NCBI RefSeq assembly: GCF_039905635.1
Contig: NZ_CP157000.1
Coordinates: forward strand, 2,914,001 to 2,978,000
Direction of reading: 5' to 3'
Length of the DNA stretch: 64,000 nucleotides
DNA from: Microbacterium sp. ProA8
GTDB taxonomy: Bacteria > Actinomycetota > Actinomycetes > Actinomycetales > Microbacteriaceae
Both the position numbers and the translations under genes were made by a program. How positions within the stretch are numbered: the first letter of the stretch is position 1; each line of letters starts with the position of its first letter. Positions 17,973 through 25,342 of this stretch are shown here, in pieces. The notes below the pieces were generated by a model. The model ran no database searches. It saw only the letters and a program-made list of their open reading frames with translations, and was not told the origin of the DNA.

Positions 17973-19361
17973 TCAAGCACCGGCGTCGGCTTGGGACCGT
18001 TTGCGTTTTGGTACCTGATCTGTGGACACCGCGAGGTGGGCGGCCGCTTCCGTCGGACTGAGCGAGATGAGCATCTCGTCGCCTAGCTCCATGCGACCGC
18101 GATCACTCGATCGCGGTTGAGCGCCGATCGCGGCGAGAAGCGATTCAGCGGCGGCTCGCGCCAGGAGCGGCGGGACCGCGTTTCCGATCTGGCGGTGAGC
18201 GTGCCAATTGGTGGTGTGAAACCTAAACCAGTCAGGGAATGAGTGAAGCCGCGCTGCTTCGCGCACGGTTATCACGCGCGGTGATGTCGGGTGAAGGGGC
18301 CGTGCCGCACTAAATGCGCCGCGTTCGCGTCCGGTCCCGGCGCGCAGGGTCAGCGCCTGAGTGTCGAGAGAGAGCCTGTAGTAGCGGCTAACTGGCTCCT
18401 TGTTACCCGGCTTGGTGGCGTCGAATCGGTCGGTCGACATCTTGGAGTGTCGAGTCCTCCGGCATCCCGTGAGGATGGTGTGGTCGACGACGCGAGCGTG
18501 TCCACGATGGTCGCCGCCGTCAGCAAGGATGCCGGCAACGCGCACGTAATCGCCGGCAGCAGACCTTCGTCGCGTCTGCGCGGTTGACGTCAGTCTGATG
18601 ACATCGGTGGTGTCGAGGCTCGGGTACCGCCACAAATCTGGCAGGCCTTCGAAGGCATCGGCAACCGTGAACGCGGCCCCGGGTAGCTTCGCCGGCGCGG
18701 CCGGGGGGAGCTCAGCATCGAGGACGCCCAGAATGACGACGCGGCGACGCTTCTGAGGCACACCGTAGTCCTCGGCCTTCAGAACGACGTCTTGGCCGCT
18801 GACCTTGTAACCTGCCTGGCGGAGCTCACCGAGCGCTCGGCTGCGGATTCGGTCGAAGCGCGCGTCGAGGAGGCCGGGAACATTCTCCATGCAGAAAGCG
18901 CGGGGCCTGATTTCGCAGACAAGGCGAACGAACTCATGAATAAGTTGATTCCGTTCGTCGTCTGCGTCTTGGTTGCCCATCGTCGAGAAGCCTTGGCAAG
19001 ATGGACCGCCAATGATCGCATCGACCACCCCGTCCCATTCGACCCCTGGATAGTGTGCCTCCCAGCCACGGCGAGCAGACGCCAACAGGTCCTCCTTTGA
19101 GACACTGGTGACATCGGCGCACAGGACATCGGTGAGAGGGAAGTTGTACAGGTGTGTGGCTGCGTGGACGGGATCGTACTCGACGGCCGACAGCACATCG
19201 AATCCGGCGGACTCGAAACCTAGGCTAAGTCCGCCAGCGCCCGAAAAGAGGTCGATGGCCACGGGCCGTCGGGGGGAGGTGAACGACGTTTCGTCGTCGA
19301 CGACGCGGTCCGGGCCGGTGTCTCCGTCGAAGGGCCTCACTTGAGTATCGGGGCTTGCCAC
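17973..19361 (-). CDS. DNA (cytosine-5-)-methyltransferase
   Basis: A 462-residue C5-cytosine methyltransferase with all main motifs in order: motif I DLFSGAGGLSLGFE (37-50), motif IV GGPSCQGFS with catalytic Cys122, motif VI ENVPG (159-163), motif VIII QKRRRVV, the variable target-recognition region and motif X GNAVPP. It has a short N-terminal extension and a C-terminal tail with an HTH-like segment (SPTEAAAHLAVSTDQV). The start is GTG at 19359-19361. A Vsr-type endonuclease and a MORC ATPase lie in the same segment, so it is likely the protective methylase of that cluster. The 283-bp gap behind its start (19362-19644) shows no coding signal. Confidence 0.93.
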   Translation of the reverse strand: MASPDTQVRPFDGDTGPDRVVDDETSFTSPRRPVAIDLFSGAGGLSLGFESAGFDVLSAVEYDPVHAATHLYNFPLTDVLCADVTSVSKEDLLASARRGWEAHYPGVEWDGVVDAIIGGPSCQGFSTMGNQDADDERNQLIHEFVRLVCEIRPRAFCMENVPGLLDARFDRIRSRALGELRQAGYKVSGQDVVLKAEDYGVPQKRRRVVILGVLDAELPPAAPAKLPGAAFTVADAFEGLPDLWRYPSLDTTDVIRLTSTAQTRRRSAAGDYVRVAGILADGGDHRGHARVVDHTILTGCRRTRHSKMSTDRFDATKPGNKEPVSRYYRLSLDTQALTLRAGTGRERGAFSAARPLHPTSPRVITVREAARLHSFPDWFRFHTTNWHAHRQIGNAVPPLLARAAAESLLAAIGAQPRSSDRGRMELGDEMLISLSPTEAAAHLAVSTDQVPKRKRSQADAGA

Positions 19362-19644
19362 AAGAGAACGATCGCAGATGGAGGGCGCCTGGACAAACTT
19401 GACATGCCGAAGGTCGCATTGGCCAGAGCGACGTCTGTGGTCTGTTTGGACGCGTGCGCGTCAAGCCTCGAACGCGCACGAGGCTTACCGGATCCAGGCT
19501 TCACCGTCTCAGTGTCCTTGCAACCCACGACATCGAGATGTTCGAGCGGGTGTGCCCGTTGGTCCGTCCAGGTTCGATACGTGCGGAGGCCGTCGGCGCC
19601 CGTGCTAGTCGCGCGCCTCGGGATCGACGGACCTTCGCAGGCCG

Positions 19645-20556
19645 TCATCCCTGCAAACCGGCGTGGTGGAAGTACCGATAGACCCTCCGATAGGCCTCAA
19701 GCTCCTGCGGCGGAATACCCCTCAGCTTGAGGGGTTGCTTCGACAGCTTCGGCAACTGCAGATCGAGCGCGGCCCGTTCGCGCGGCGTGATCACAGGCAC
19801 TCTGAGGTCGAAGACGTCGGCACCCGCCGAATAGAAGTCCATGCCAGAGAACCAGCCGGTGACATCGGCCGCTTTTGTAGCCGGAGGCGCAAGCAGCCCG
19901 CCGATTGTTTGCATCGGCGCGTTGTCACGGTACTTGAAGTTGACGAGCTGGAACCATGCGGCAGGGTCACGGCGCTCGTCGGCTGCACTCCGGATGACCG
20001 AGTCCACGATCCGCCATTGCTCGCTCCGCAGTCCGTCGCCGCCGAGGCGGGCGTCGGTCAGCCCACTGCTCAACTGATTCCGACCCACGGCGTCAGCTAG
20101 ACGGTCAACGCGACCCTCGAGTAATCCGGGATGGCAGTTGATGGTCACGAAGAACAGGCTTGGAGCGTGCAGGTTGCGAGCGACATCCTTCAAGTCCGAC
20201 ACGATCGACTCGCTGAGTGCCGCCGTGTAGTCGAACCACATGATCGTCGGCCGGGTCATGTCGATCTCGTTGCGCTGAAGCGCCTCCGTCGTTGAGGCGT
20301 GAACGATCCTGATCGTCTTGAACGGCTTGTTGAATTCGAAGCGCGTCGGGTCCGACTTTTCGATCGAGTACATTTTCGTCACGTTGAGGGAACGGTGCAT
20401 CAATTCGAAGTCGAGGAACTCGAGCGCCCCCATTCCCACGTATTGCGGCCGCTTCCGGTTTGGGTATGCGTGCACGAACCGTTGGGCTACCTCCAGAATG
20501 AGGTGACGTTCAATGTTCTTGGAGGGGCGATGCCGGTAGTCGAATCCACCGGTCAC
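19645..20556 (-). CDS. methyltransferase-like protein of a MORC-ATPase gene pair
   Basis: A 303-residue protein. The N-terminal half looks like a Rossmann-type SAM domain: YVGMGALEFLDFELMHRSLNV resembles motif I plus helix, YSIEKSD the acidic end of strand 2, and TIMWFDYTAAL the strand-4 region. It resembles proteins labelled putative O-methyltransferase in restriction-type loci, but a canonical GxGxG loop is missing, so activity is uncertain. The C-terminal half is unassigned. The start is GTG (20554-20556), overlapping the stop of the MORC ATPase as GTGA, so the two genes are translationally coupled. The function is unknown; a DNA-modification or nucleic-acid sensing role is inferred from context only. 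Confidence 0.65.
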   Translation of the reverse strand: MTGGFDYRHRPSKNIERHLILEVAQRFVHAYPNRKRPQYVGMGALEFLDFELMHRSLNVTKMYSIEKSDPTRFEFNKPFKTIRIVHASTTEALQRNEIDMTRPTIMWFDYTAALSESIVSDLKDVARNLHAPSLFFVTINCHPGLLEGRVDRLADAVGRNQLSSGLTDARLGGDGLRSEQWRIVDSVIRSAADERRDPAAWFQLVNFKYRDNAPMQTIGGLLAPPATKAADVTGWFSGMDFYSAGADVFDLRVPVITPRERAALDLQLPKLSKQPLKLRGIPPQELEAYRRVYRYFHHAGLQG

Positions 20557-21971
20557 GGCGTGGCTTCGCTTTCCAGGAAGTAGTCGAACGTCTTCCGCCC
20601 TATATCCACTGCCTTGGTAGTTCCCAGAATTTCGGATGCCGCGACAAAGTCCGGAACTGGCACCGTGTACGAGATCCGCTTGCCTTCGACCTCGCGGGAC
20701 AACTCAGGATTCGGCGTCACGTAGGAAAGCGCTCGCGGCTTCTCATTGCGGAGGCTGGTCGTCGACACCGATGACGCAGACGAAAGCGTCGACGTGATCG
20801 GCACGTTGGGACGTTTCGGGTCTTCCATCTGGACGCCGTTCACGGCTCGGCGCTCGAGCTTCAAGTGATTGAGGAGAGTGATCACCTGCCTGCCAGCCTT
20901 GATCATCTCGCCGCGAACACTGGTCCACACGGGGTCGGAGCTTTCCACGCCGGTCTTCGTGGTGTTCCAGGGCAGCGCAATCGAGTCCTCGGCCGTCATG
21001 TAAACGTAGCCTCGGAACCGGTCGTACTGTGGGTGGAATCGAGGCAGATTGCCCTTTCCGCCCCACCCCGTTAGCAGCGTTTGATCCGCGGCCAGGAGTA
21101 AGCGCTCGTTGCCAAACACGTACCAGCCCGCATCCTCGGAGCCGGTGGAGACGTCTTCCGGCTCCGCATCCTCGTTTGTCTCGGCTTTTTTGCTAACTCC
21201 GGCATAGATTTCGACGTCGATCGGTTTGCCATCCGCGCTCTGCAACTGAAATTTTTGGATGAGCGGATACATTCTTTTCTCGTCCGACGCATCGACCGCG
21301 AGCATCGTCGGAGTGCGTTCGAGGGAATCTCCGTTTAGCGAGATAACAAGCCCGCGCTCGATCGAGACCCGGTGCTTGGACTTAAGTTCGTCGCGTAGTT
21401 GACCGATACGTCCGCTGTCGGCAAAGAACTTCTTTACGTCGTCGCTGAGGTCGGTGACCCGGATACGTGTGCCGGCTGGAGGAAACCTGCCTTCAGAAGC
21501 GGCATGGTTGACCAGGGGGATGGTCCAGTCGTTCGCTTCCTTCGCCCAAGCCTTCACATCAAGCTGCACGCTGAAGTGCGAGTCTGAAGTTGAGGAATCT
21601 ACCTCGAAAGCTCCACCAAGCTTGAAGAGGGCTCGCTTGAGCCCGACCCCGAACTGACCGATCGACGTTGGTGACGATTCGACTTCGTCGGGGCGACCCA
21701 GCCGGAACGCGTACTCGCGCGCGGCCTTGAGCGTGATGCCCTTGCAATTGTCTACGATTGTGAATTCGCCGTTCCGCGTCGAGATCTCGATGCGCAGTCC
21801 ATCCAACGGCTGGTTGGGTCGGAGCTCGTTCGCGCTGTCCACCGCGTTATCCACGAGATCGAGTATCGCCGCGACAATCTCGATGTCCCGCGTCAGGATG
21901 CTGATGAAGAACCGTTTCACCGGCGAGACGTTGATCGTCTCGACTTCGGGGTCGACTGTCGTGCCGGCCAT
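20553..21971 (-). CDS. MORC/GHKL-type ATPase (HATPase_c_3-like)
   Basis: A 472-residue protein with a GHKL (Hsp90/MutL/MORC) ATPase domain at the N-terminus. The N box is EIVAAILDLVDNAVDSA with E31, D41 and N42. The motif that binds the adenine is IVDNCKG (72-78), where the usual DxGxG is altered to DNCKG. The lid glycine motif is GQFGVGLK (105-112). A long C-terminal region follows (the S5-like transducer domain and an unassigned tail). Prokaryotic MORC-like ATPases are known from restriction-modification neighbourhoods, often with C5 methylases and Vsr-type nucleases. Start ATG with GGGAGG upstream. It is the first gene of an overlapping pair and is divergent from vsr. Confidence 0.82.
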   Translation of the reverse strand: MAGTTVDPEVETINVSPVKRFFISILTRDIEIVAAILDLVDNAVDSANELRPNQPLDGLRIEISTRNGEFTIVDNCKGITLKAAREYAFRLGRPDEVESSPTSIGQFGVGLKRALFKLGGAFEVDSSTSDSHFSVQLDVKAWAKEANDWTIPLVNHAASEGRFPPAGTRIRVTDLSDDVKKFFADSGRIGQLRDELKSKHRVSIERGLVISLNGDSLERTPTMLAVDASDEKRMYPLIQKFQLQSADGKPIDVEIYAGVSKKAETNEDAEPEDVSTGSEDAGWYVFGNERLLLAADQTLLTGWGGKGNLPRFHPQYDRFRGYVYMTAEDSIALPWNTTKTGVESSDPVWTSVRGEMIKAGRQVITLLNHLKLERRAVNGVQMEDPKRPNVPITSTLSSASSVSTTSLRNEKPRALSYVTPNPELSREVEGKRISYTVPVPDFVAASEILGTTKAVDIGRKTFDYFLESEATP

Positions 21972-22077
21972 GAGGTGCCTCCCTGTTTGTCCTGTTTCAC
22001 ACTAGGGCTGGACGCGTGCAGTGAGCGTCATCCGCGCGCTCAGCTAGCTCAGAGACCTGCGGACTACCGTCCCGTGT

Positions 22078-22494
22078 GTGGGCGAGGTGTGGGAGACGAG
22101 CGATAAGGTGCGGACGCGGATGGCCGCGACCCGATCGAGCGGGACTCGGCTCGAGCTCCGCATGCGGCGAGAACTTACCGATCTTGGCGTCAGATATCGG
22201 CTTCAAACCCGACCCGTTCCTGAGTTGCGGCACCGCGCCGACTTCGTATTTGCCGGTGCTCGGGTCGTCGTCGATCTTCGGGGCTGCTACTGGCACGCTT
22301 GCGAGGTTCATTGCGTCCGCCCGAAGACCAACGTGGATCGGTGGGCCGAGAAGTTCGCGCAGAACAAGGAACGGGATCGGCGCGTTGTTGACGAATTGAC
22401 AGCTCGAGGCTGGACCGTCGTGGTCGTGTGGGAGCACGACGATCTCAAGCAGAAAGCCGCGGAGATCGCCGGTCTTCTGCGTTCACGTAGGTGA
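22078..22494 (+). CDS. vsr: Vsr-type (very short patch repair) DNA endonuclease
   Basis: A 138-residue protein of the Vsr family, which nicks at T:G mismatches made by deamination of 5-methylcytosine. It shows the N-terminal helix with RLELRMRRELTDLGVRYRLQ, the catalytic Asp55 in HRADFVFAG, the zinc/active-site segment GCYWHACEVHC, the FAQNKERDRR helix and the C-terminal GWTVVVVWEHDD. The start is taken as GTG at 22078: TACCGT (22065-22070) lies seven bases before it, so the mRNA is probably leaderless. It is divergent from the MORC ATPase and within 3 kb of the C5 methyltransferase. It may be the usual repair partner, or, in MORC clusters, the restricting nuclease. Confidence 0.85.
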   Translation: MGEVWETSDKVRTRMAATRSSGTRLELRMRRELTDLGVRYRLQTRPVPELRHRADFVFAGARVVVDLRGCYWHACEVHCVRPKTNVDRWAEKFAQNKERDRRVVDELTARGWTVVVVWEHDDLKQKAAEIAGLLRSRR

Positions 22495-22561
22495 TCCGGT
22501 CGGCCCGTACGTCGGCCGATTGGGTGTGGCCGCGCGCCGTGTTGTCACCGTCGCGCCGTTG

Positions 22562-22741
22562 TCAGGCGTCGACGCCGAAGGCGCGAAGCAGCGGCACGCG
22601 AGGGATCATCCTGCGCGGGCCGAGCTGGATCGTGGGGATCGTCCCGCTCTCGATGCCGAGCTTGATCGTGCGGTAGTCGACGCCGACGAGCTTGGCGGCA
22701 TCCTTCATCGTCAGTGCGAGCGAGTTCGCGGACCTGTTCAT
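22562..22741 (-). CDS. small HTH protein, excisionase (Xis)-like
   Basis: A 59-residue protein starting MNRSANSLALTMKDAAKLVG and continuing VDYRTIKLGIESGTIPTIQLGPRRMIPRVPLL. This is the MerR/excisionase-type winged helix in which a recognition helix is followed by a basic wing. It starts at an ATG preceded by AAGGAG, with a spacing of seven bases. Its place near attR, opposite a second HTH gene and with operator-like repeats between, suggests it is the recombination directionality factor of the island; it could also act only as a regulator. Confidence 0.7.
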   Translation of the reverse strand: MNRSANSLALTMKDAAKLVGVDYRTIKLGIESGTIPTIQLGPRRMIPRVPLLRAFGVDA

Positions 22742-22759
22742 TGCCTTCTCCTTCCCATG

Positions 22760-22827
22760 AGCAATGCGTGACATTGCTTGCGCACACCGTACTCCCTCCG
22801 TGAGCAAAGCGCGACATGAATTGCTCA
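22760..22827. promoter_or_regulatory. two related operator-like palindromes between xis-like and regulator genes
   Basis: AGCAATGCGTGACATTGCT (22760-22778) is a perfect 7-bp inverted repeat around a 5-nt centre. TGAGCAA at 22801-22807 and TTGCTCA at 22821-22827 form a second, wider palindrome. Both share the direct pattern AGCAAnGCGnGACAT. They sit in the spacer between divergent HTH genes and overlap the expected promoters, so one or both products probably bind here. GACACT (22845-22850) seven bases before the GTG at 22858 is a likely -10 for the regulator. Confidence 0.6.
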
Positions 22828-22857
22828 CCACGCCCTAATCGTGCGACACTCGCTGGT

Positions 22858-23472
22858 GTGAGCGAGCTCTTCCTCGAAGCGATCGACCCCGAACGGATCC
22901 ATGTCGGAGACGGCGTCCACATGCCGTTAAGATGGGATGCCGTCGCGACCGGCGAGCCCGACAACCTGGGTGCGATCCGTGTGGGCGTGGTCTACGACCA
23001 GCAGCTACGACGGTCGGTCGCTGCATCCGTCCGCGTGGATCGACTGGGCGAGGGCGAGGAAGTCACCGCCGCCTTGTTGCGGGATGTGAGCGTGCTTCAG
23101 ATCGTCCAGCGGTCTGCACTCCGCGTGGTCACGGTGCAACGGAGCGAAGGGGAGCCGATGTTCCTGAGCGACTACTTCGCCGGCGTGCGGGCTCAAGCAC
23201 CCAATCGAGAGTTCGGCGACACGGTCCTCGAGGCCGTGAGGCTATACCGGATCGCGACAACGGTGAACATCGCGCCGCTCAAGCTCGTCTCGGACCAGCT
23301 CGGCGTGAGCGTCAGCACGGCCACGCGGATGATGGCGCGGGCTCGCGGTGCCGGTCTCGCGGAGGACCTCATCACCCGCGAGACGTACAACCGAATGCGC
23401 GCCGACGAGGAGCAGCGGACCCGCCCGCACCAGCTCCCGGGCTCTCCGTCTGGCCCCTCGCTAGGGCGCTGA
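22858..23472 (+). CDS. island regulator with C-terminal HTH
   Basis: A 204-residue protein starting VSELFLEAIDPERIHVGD. The C-terminal part NIAPLKLVSDQLGVSVSTATRMMARARGAGL is a clear helix-turn-helix of the kind found in regulators of actinobacterial integrative elements; the N-terminal 120 residues are unassigned. The GTG at 22858 is preferred over an ATG at 22816, because a -10-like GACACT lies seven bases before it and the earlier ATG lies inside the palindromic operator. It is probably the autoregulated switch between integrated and excised state. That role is inferred from position. Confidence 0.65.
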   Translation: MSELFLEAIDPERIHVGDGVHMPLRWDAVATGEPDNLGAIRVGVVYDQQLRRSVAASVRVDRLGEGEEVTAALLRDVSVLQIVQRSALRVVTVQRSEGEPMFLSDYFAGVRAQAPNREFGDTVLEAVRLYRIATTVNIAPLKLVSDQLGVSVSTATRMMARARGAGLAEDLITRETYNRMRADEEQRTRPHQLPGSPSGPSLGR

Positions 23473-23769
23473 CGTCAACGAACCGCATCAAGCTACATCT
23501 GTGCACATTGCCAAGCAAGTCGTGTTCGTGCGCGCAAATCGCGCAAAATCGCCCCCTTCACGGCATGGCCAATACGGTCTTGCCCGCATTCGTTTCTGGC
23601 ATGGGTCGGAGAGCCGCTCCACGACTGGCAACTCTTGCCCGCATTTTGGCCGCATTCCATTCGCCGCTGGCTGTTTTCGGACGTCGCTGGATGTCGCAGC
23701 CGACTCGAAAATCCGCGTAATTCCGCGGAAGTTGTCGTTCCATGTTGCTATGCAGAATGCCCAAAACGT
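23473..23769. promoter_or_regulatory. attR arm with repeats shared with the attL arm
   Basis: No gene is seen in this stretch. TCTTGCCCGCATT occurs twice (23578-23590 and 23633-23645), and the second copy runs directly into TTTTGGCCGCATT (23644-23656), the same 13-mer as at 1587-1599 in the left arm. These are likely binding sites for integrase or Xis near the right end of the island. Confidence 0.5.
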
Positions 23770-23788
23770 GTTCGAGTCCCTCCAGGGG
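23770..23788 (+). repeat. attR core of the genomic island
   Basis: A perfect copy of the 19-bp att core in tRNA-Arg (1496-1514). One extra G follows before the similar continuation GCAC. This marks the right boundary; the rest of the tRNA is not present here. Confidence 0.85.
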
Positions 23789-24073
23789 GCACCGCACTTT
23801 TTCGGAGTATGACGTGGAACTTATCCTGAGACTTCGGGCGTCCTATCCGCCCCCGTTTGGCTGCCCCCGGCGTAGTCCATTCCCTCGAGCAAGGACACGA
23901 GCCGGCGCGTTCCGCGGGCATCAGCCCACTGACAATCCGCAGAGGATCGGAACCCATCAGGGTGACTGATCTCTGTCGGAGCAGGGTGCACAACGTGCCG
24001 CCGGGCTCTGGAATCCACACAAGCTGACTGCTGTCGCCATGTACCTGTCGTCATTCGGAGGGGCGGGTTCATC
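23789..24073. other. non-coding spacer right of the island
   Basis: 285 bp between attR and the DUF1772 gene. I see no coding frame or strong hairpin. It should contain the promoter of the DUF1772 gene; GGAGGGGCGGG lies 8-18 bases before its ATG region and may include the ribosome-binding site. Confidence 0.3.
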
Positions 24074-24547
24074 ATGGATGCTGTGATCGCGTTGTCGATG
24101 TTCGCGAGCCTGATGCTCGTCGGGCTGGTCGCTGGAATCCTGCTCGCGACTCAGCTAGGCCAAGTCCGTGTGCAGAAGCAGCTGGGCGCACGGGACTTCA
24201 CTCTTGTGAAGCACAGCTTCGAGATCGCCCTCGGCCGGGTGATGCCCATCCTCGTCGTCGCGGCTGGCGTGTCGATCGTCCCGCTGCTCCTTCTACTCGC
24301 TCCGCGCGGCTCGGTCCCGTTCATCGCGGCGCTCGTGGCGCTGCTGCTGTGGGCGGGGGTCATCATCGTGACGCTGATATTCAATCGACCGGTCAACGCC
24401 CTCGCCCGCCACTGGGACCCAGAGACGCCCCCGGACGAGTGGGAGGAACTCCGCGGCAAATGGCATCTCGGGCAGACCATCCGGACGCCTCTCGCCGTAG
24501 CGGCCTTCGCCGGAGTGACCCTCGCTTGCGTCTTCCCCGTGGTGTGA
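24074..24547 (+). CDS. DUF1772 (anthrone oxygenase-like) membrane protein
   Basis: A 157-residue protein with four predicted membrane helices (about 5-27, 57-78, 82-104 and 137-157). The segment between helices 3 and 4 carries the family signature FNRPVN, the tryptophan in HWDPETPPDEWEELRGKW, and HLGQTIRTPLA, typical of DUF1772 proteins. Members are small membrane proteins of unclear function, named after fungal anthrone oxygenases. It stands alone between the island and a convergent DUF6458 gene. Confidence 0.75.
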   Translation: MDAVIALSMFASLMLVGLVAGILLATQLGQVRVQKQLGARDFTLVKHSFEIALGRVMPILVVAAGVSIVPLLLLLAPRGSVPFIAALVALLLWAGVIIVTLIFNRPVNALARHWDPETPPDEWEELRGKWHLGQTIRTPLAVAAFAGVTLACVFPVV

Positions 24548-24753
24548 GCTGCCTGGAACTCGCTCCGTGGCCGGGGCACGGGCGCGTCGCTGCTTCGCCC
24601 CGGTGCCGCTCCACCGCTCCAAGGCTCCAAGAGCGGCCGACCCCTACCGTGGGACAACGGCTTGCCGACTCCCCACCCCGGCGACAACCCAGAAATCGTG
24701 AAGGATGCTCGACACTCCACGGCGACCAGCCCCTGGTCAACGCGGAACAGCTC

Positions 24754-24795
24754 GTGGAGCCCCGGACATAGAGAGTGGAGCCCCGGACATAGAGA
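24754..24795 (+). repeat. 21-bp perfect tandem duplication
   Basis: GTGGAGCCCCGGACATAGAGA occurs twice head to tail (24754-24774 and 24775-24795) in the 287-bp spacer between the DUF1772 and DUF6458 genes. The second copy ends at the foot of the terminator stem. It looks like a slippage duplication in non-coding DNA. Confidence 0.7.
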
Positions 24796-24825
24796 GGGGC
24801 GCAGCCTCGCGGCTGCGCCCCTCTC
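24792..24825 (-). terminator. hairpin terminator between convergent genes
   Basis: A perfect 15-bp stem (GAGAGGGGCGCAGCC at 24792-24806 and its complement at 24811-24825) with a TCGC loop. It lies ten bases beyond the stop of the DUF6458 gene and may serve both strands; no long U tract is present. Confidence 0.6.
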
Positions 24826-24834
24826 GCGATTGGG

Positions 24835-25110
24835 TCAAAGTCCGACGGTGTCATCCGTCTCGCGCGTGACGCGGTGGGTCACAACCGGATCGGCCGGCCG
24901 CGCGACCACGGGATCGGCTACCGTGCGCGTGATCGTGTCAGTCCGACGACGTCGGAACAGCAGGACGATACCCGTCAGGAAGACAACTGCGCCGGCGATC
25001 ATGAGGATGTACCCGACCACGTCAAGGCTCACCCACCCGATGTCGACGTTGACAGCGAACGCCAGGATGGCGCCGATCGCGAAGAGCGCGATTCCAGCTC
25101 CGATACTCAT
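24835..25110 (-). CDS. DUF6458 family two-helix membrane protein
   Basis: A 91-residue protein starting MSIGAGIALFAIGAILAFAV, with two membrane helices (about 3-22 and 32-54) followed by RRRRTD and a charged, disordered tail rich in VADPVVARP repeats. This is the typical small actinobacterial DUF6458 pattern; the function is unknown. The ATG at 25108-25110 is chosen because GGAAAGGAA lies just upstream, against an in-frame ATG 16 codons earlier. Confidence 0.75.
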   Translation of the reverse strand: MSIGAGIALFAIGAILAFAVNVDIGWVSLDVVGYILMIAGAVVFLTGIVLLFRRRRTDTITRTVADPVVARPADPVVTHRVTRETDDTVGL

Positions 25111-25342
25111 TGGTGTTCCTTTCCGGGCAGGACGACCCGCCCTCCCCTTGTCGGGCATTCCGCCCGCTGGCGATCATGACGCACTCCGCGGCGAGGCGTG
25201 GGGGGTTGACACTGCTGTCGCGCCTGCGGTAGCCGACCCCGAGTGGCTCCGGCTCACCTGACGCGACGGCTGTCGGCCTCCCTGCACCGGCACGGACCGC
25301 GGGCTACGTTCTCGCCTCACCGACCTCGTTCGCGGGGCCGGG

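Larger units (their letters stand above)
1496..23788. mobile_element. 22.3-kb tRNA-Arg-integrated genomic island (likely integrative and mobilizable element)
   Basis: The island is bounded by identical 19-bp att cores and has a tyrosine integrase next to attL. An Xis-like small HTH protein and a divergent HTH regulator sit near attR. It carries a MobF relaxase but no type IV secretion genes, so it would need a helper for transfer. Cargo is a DUF262/RAMA protein, a type I restriction-modification operon with two hsdM genes, a C5 methyltransferase, a methyltransferase-like/MORC ATPase pair and a Vsr endonuclease. The cargo genes use more AT-rich third positions than the chromosomal genes to the right (for example the DUF262 and MORC genes), consistent with acquisition from elsewhere. 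Confidence 0.85.
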
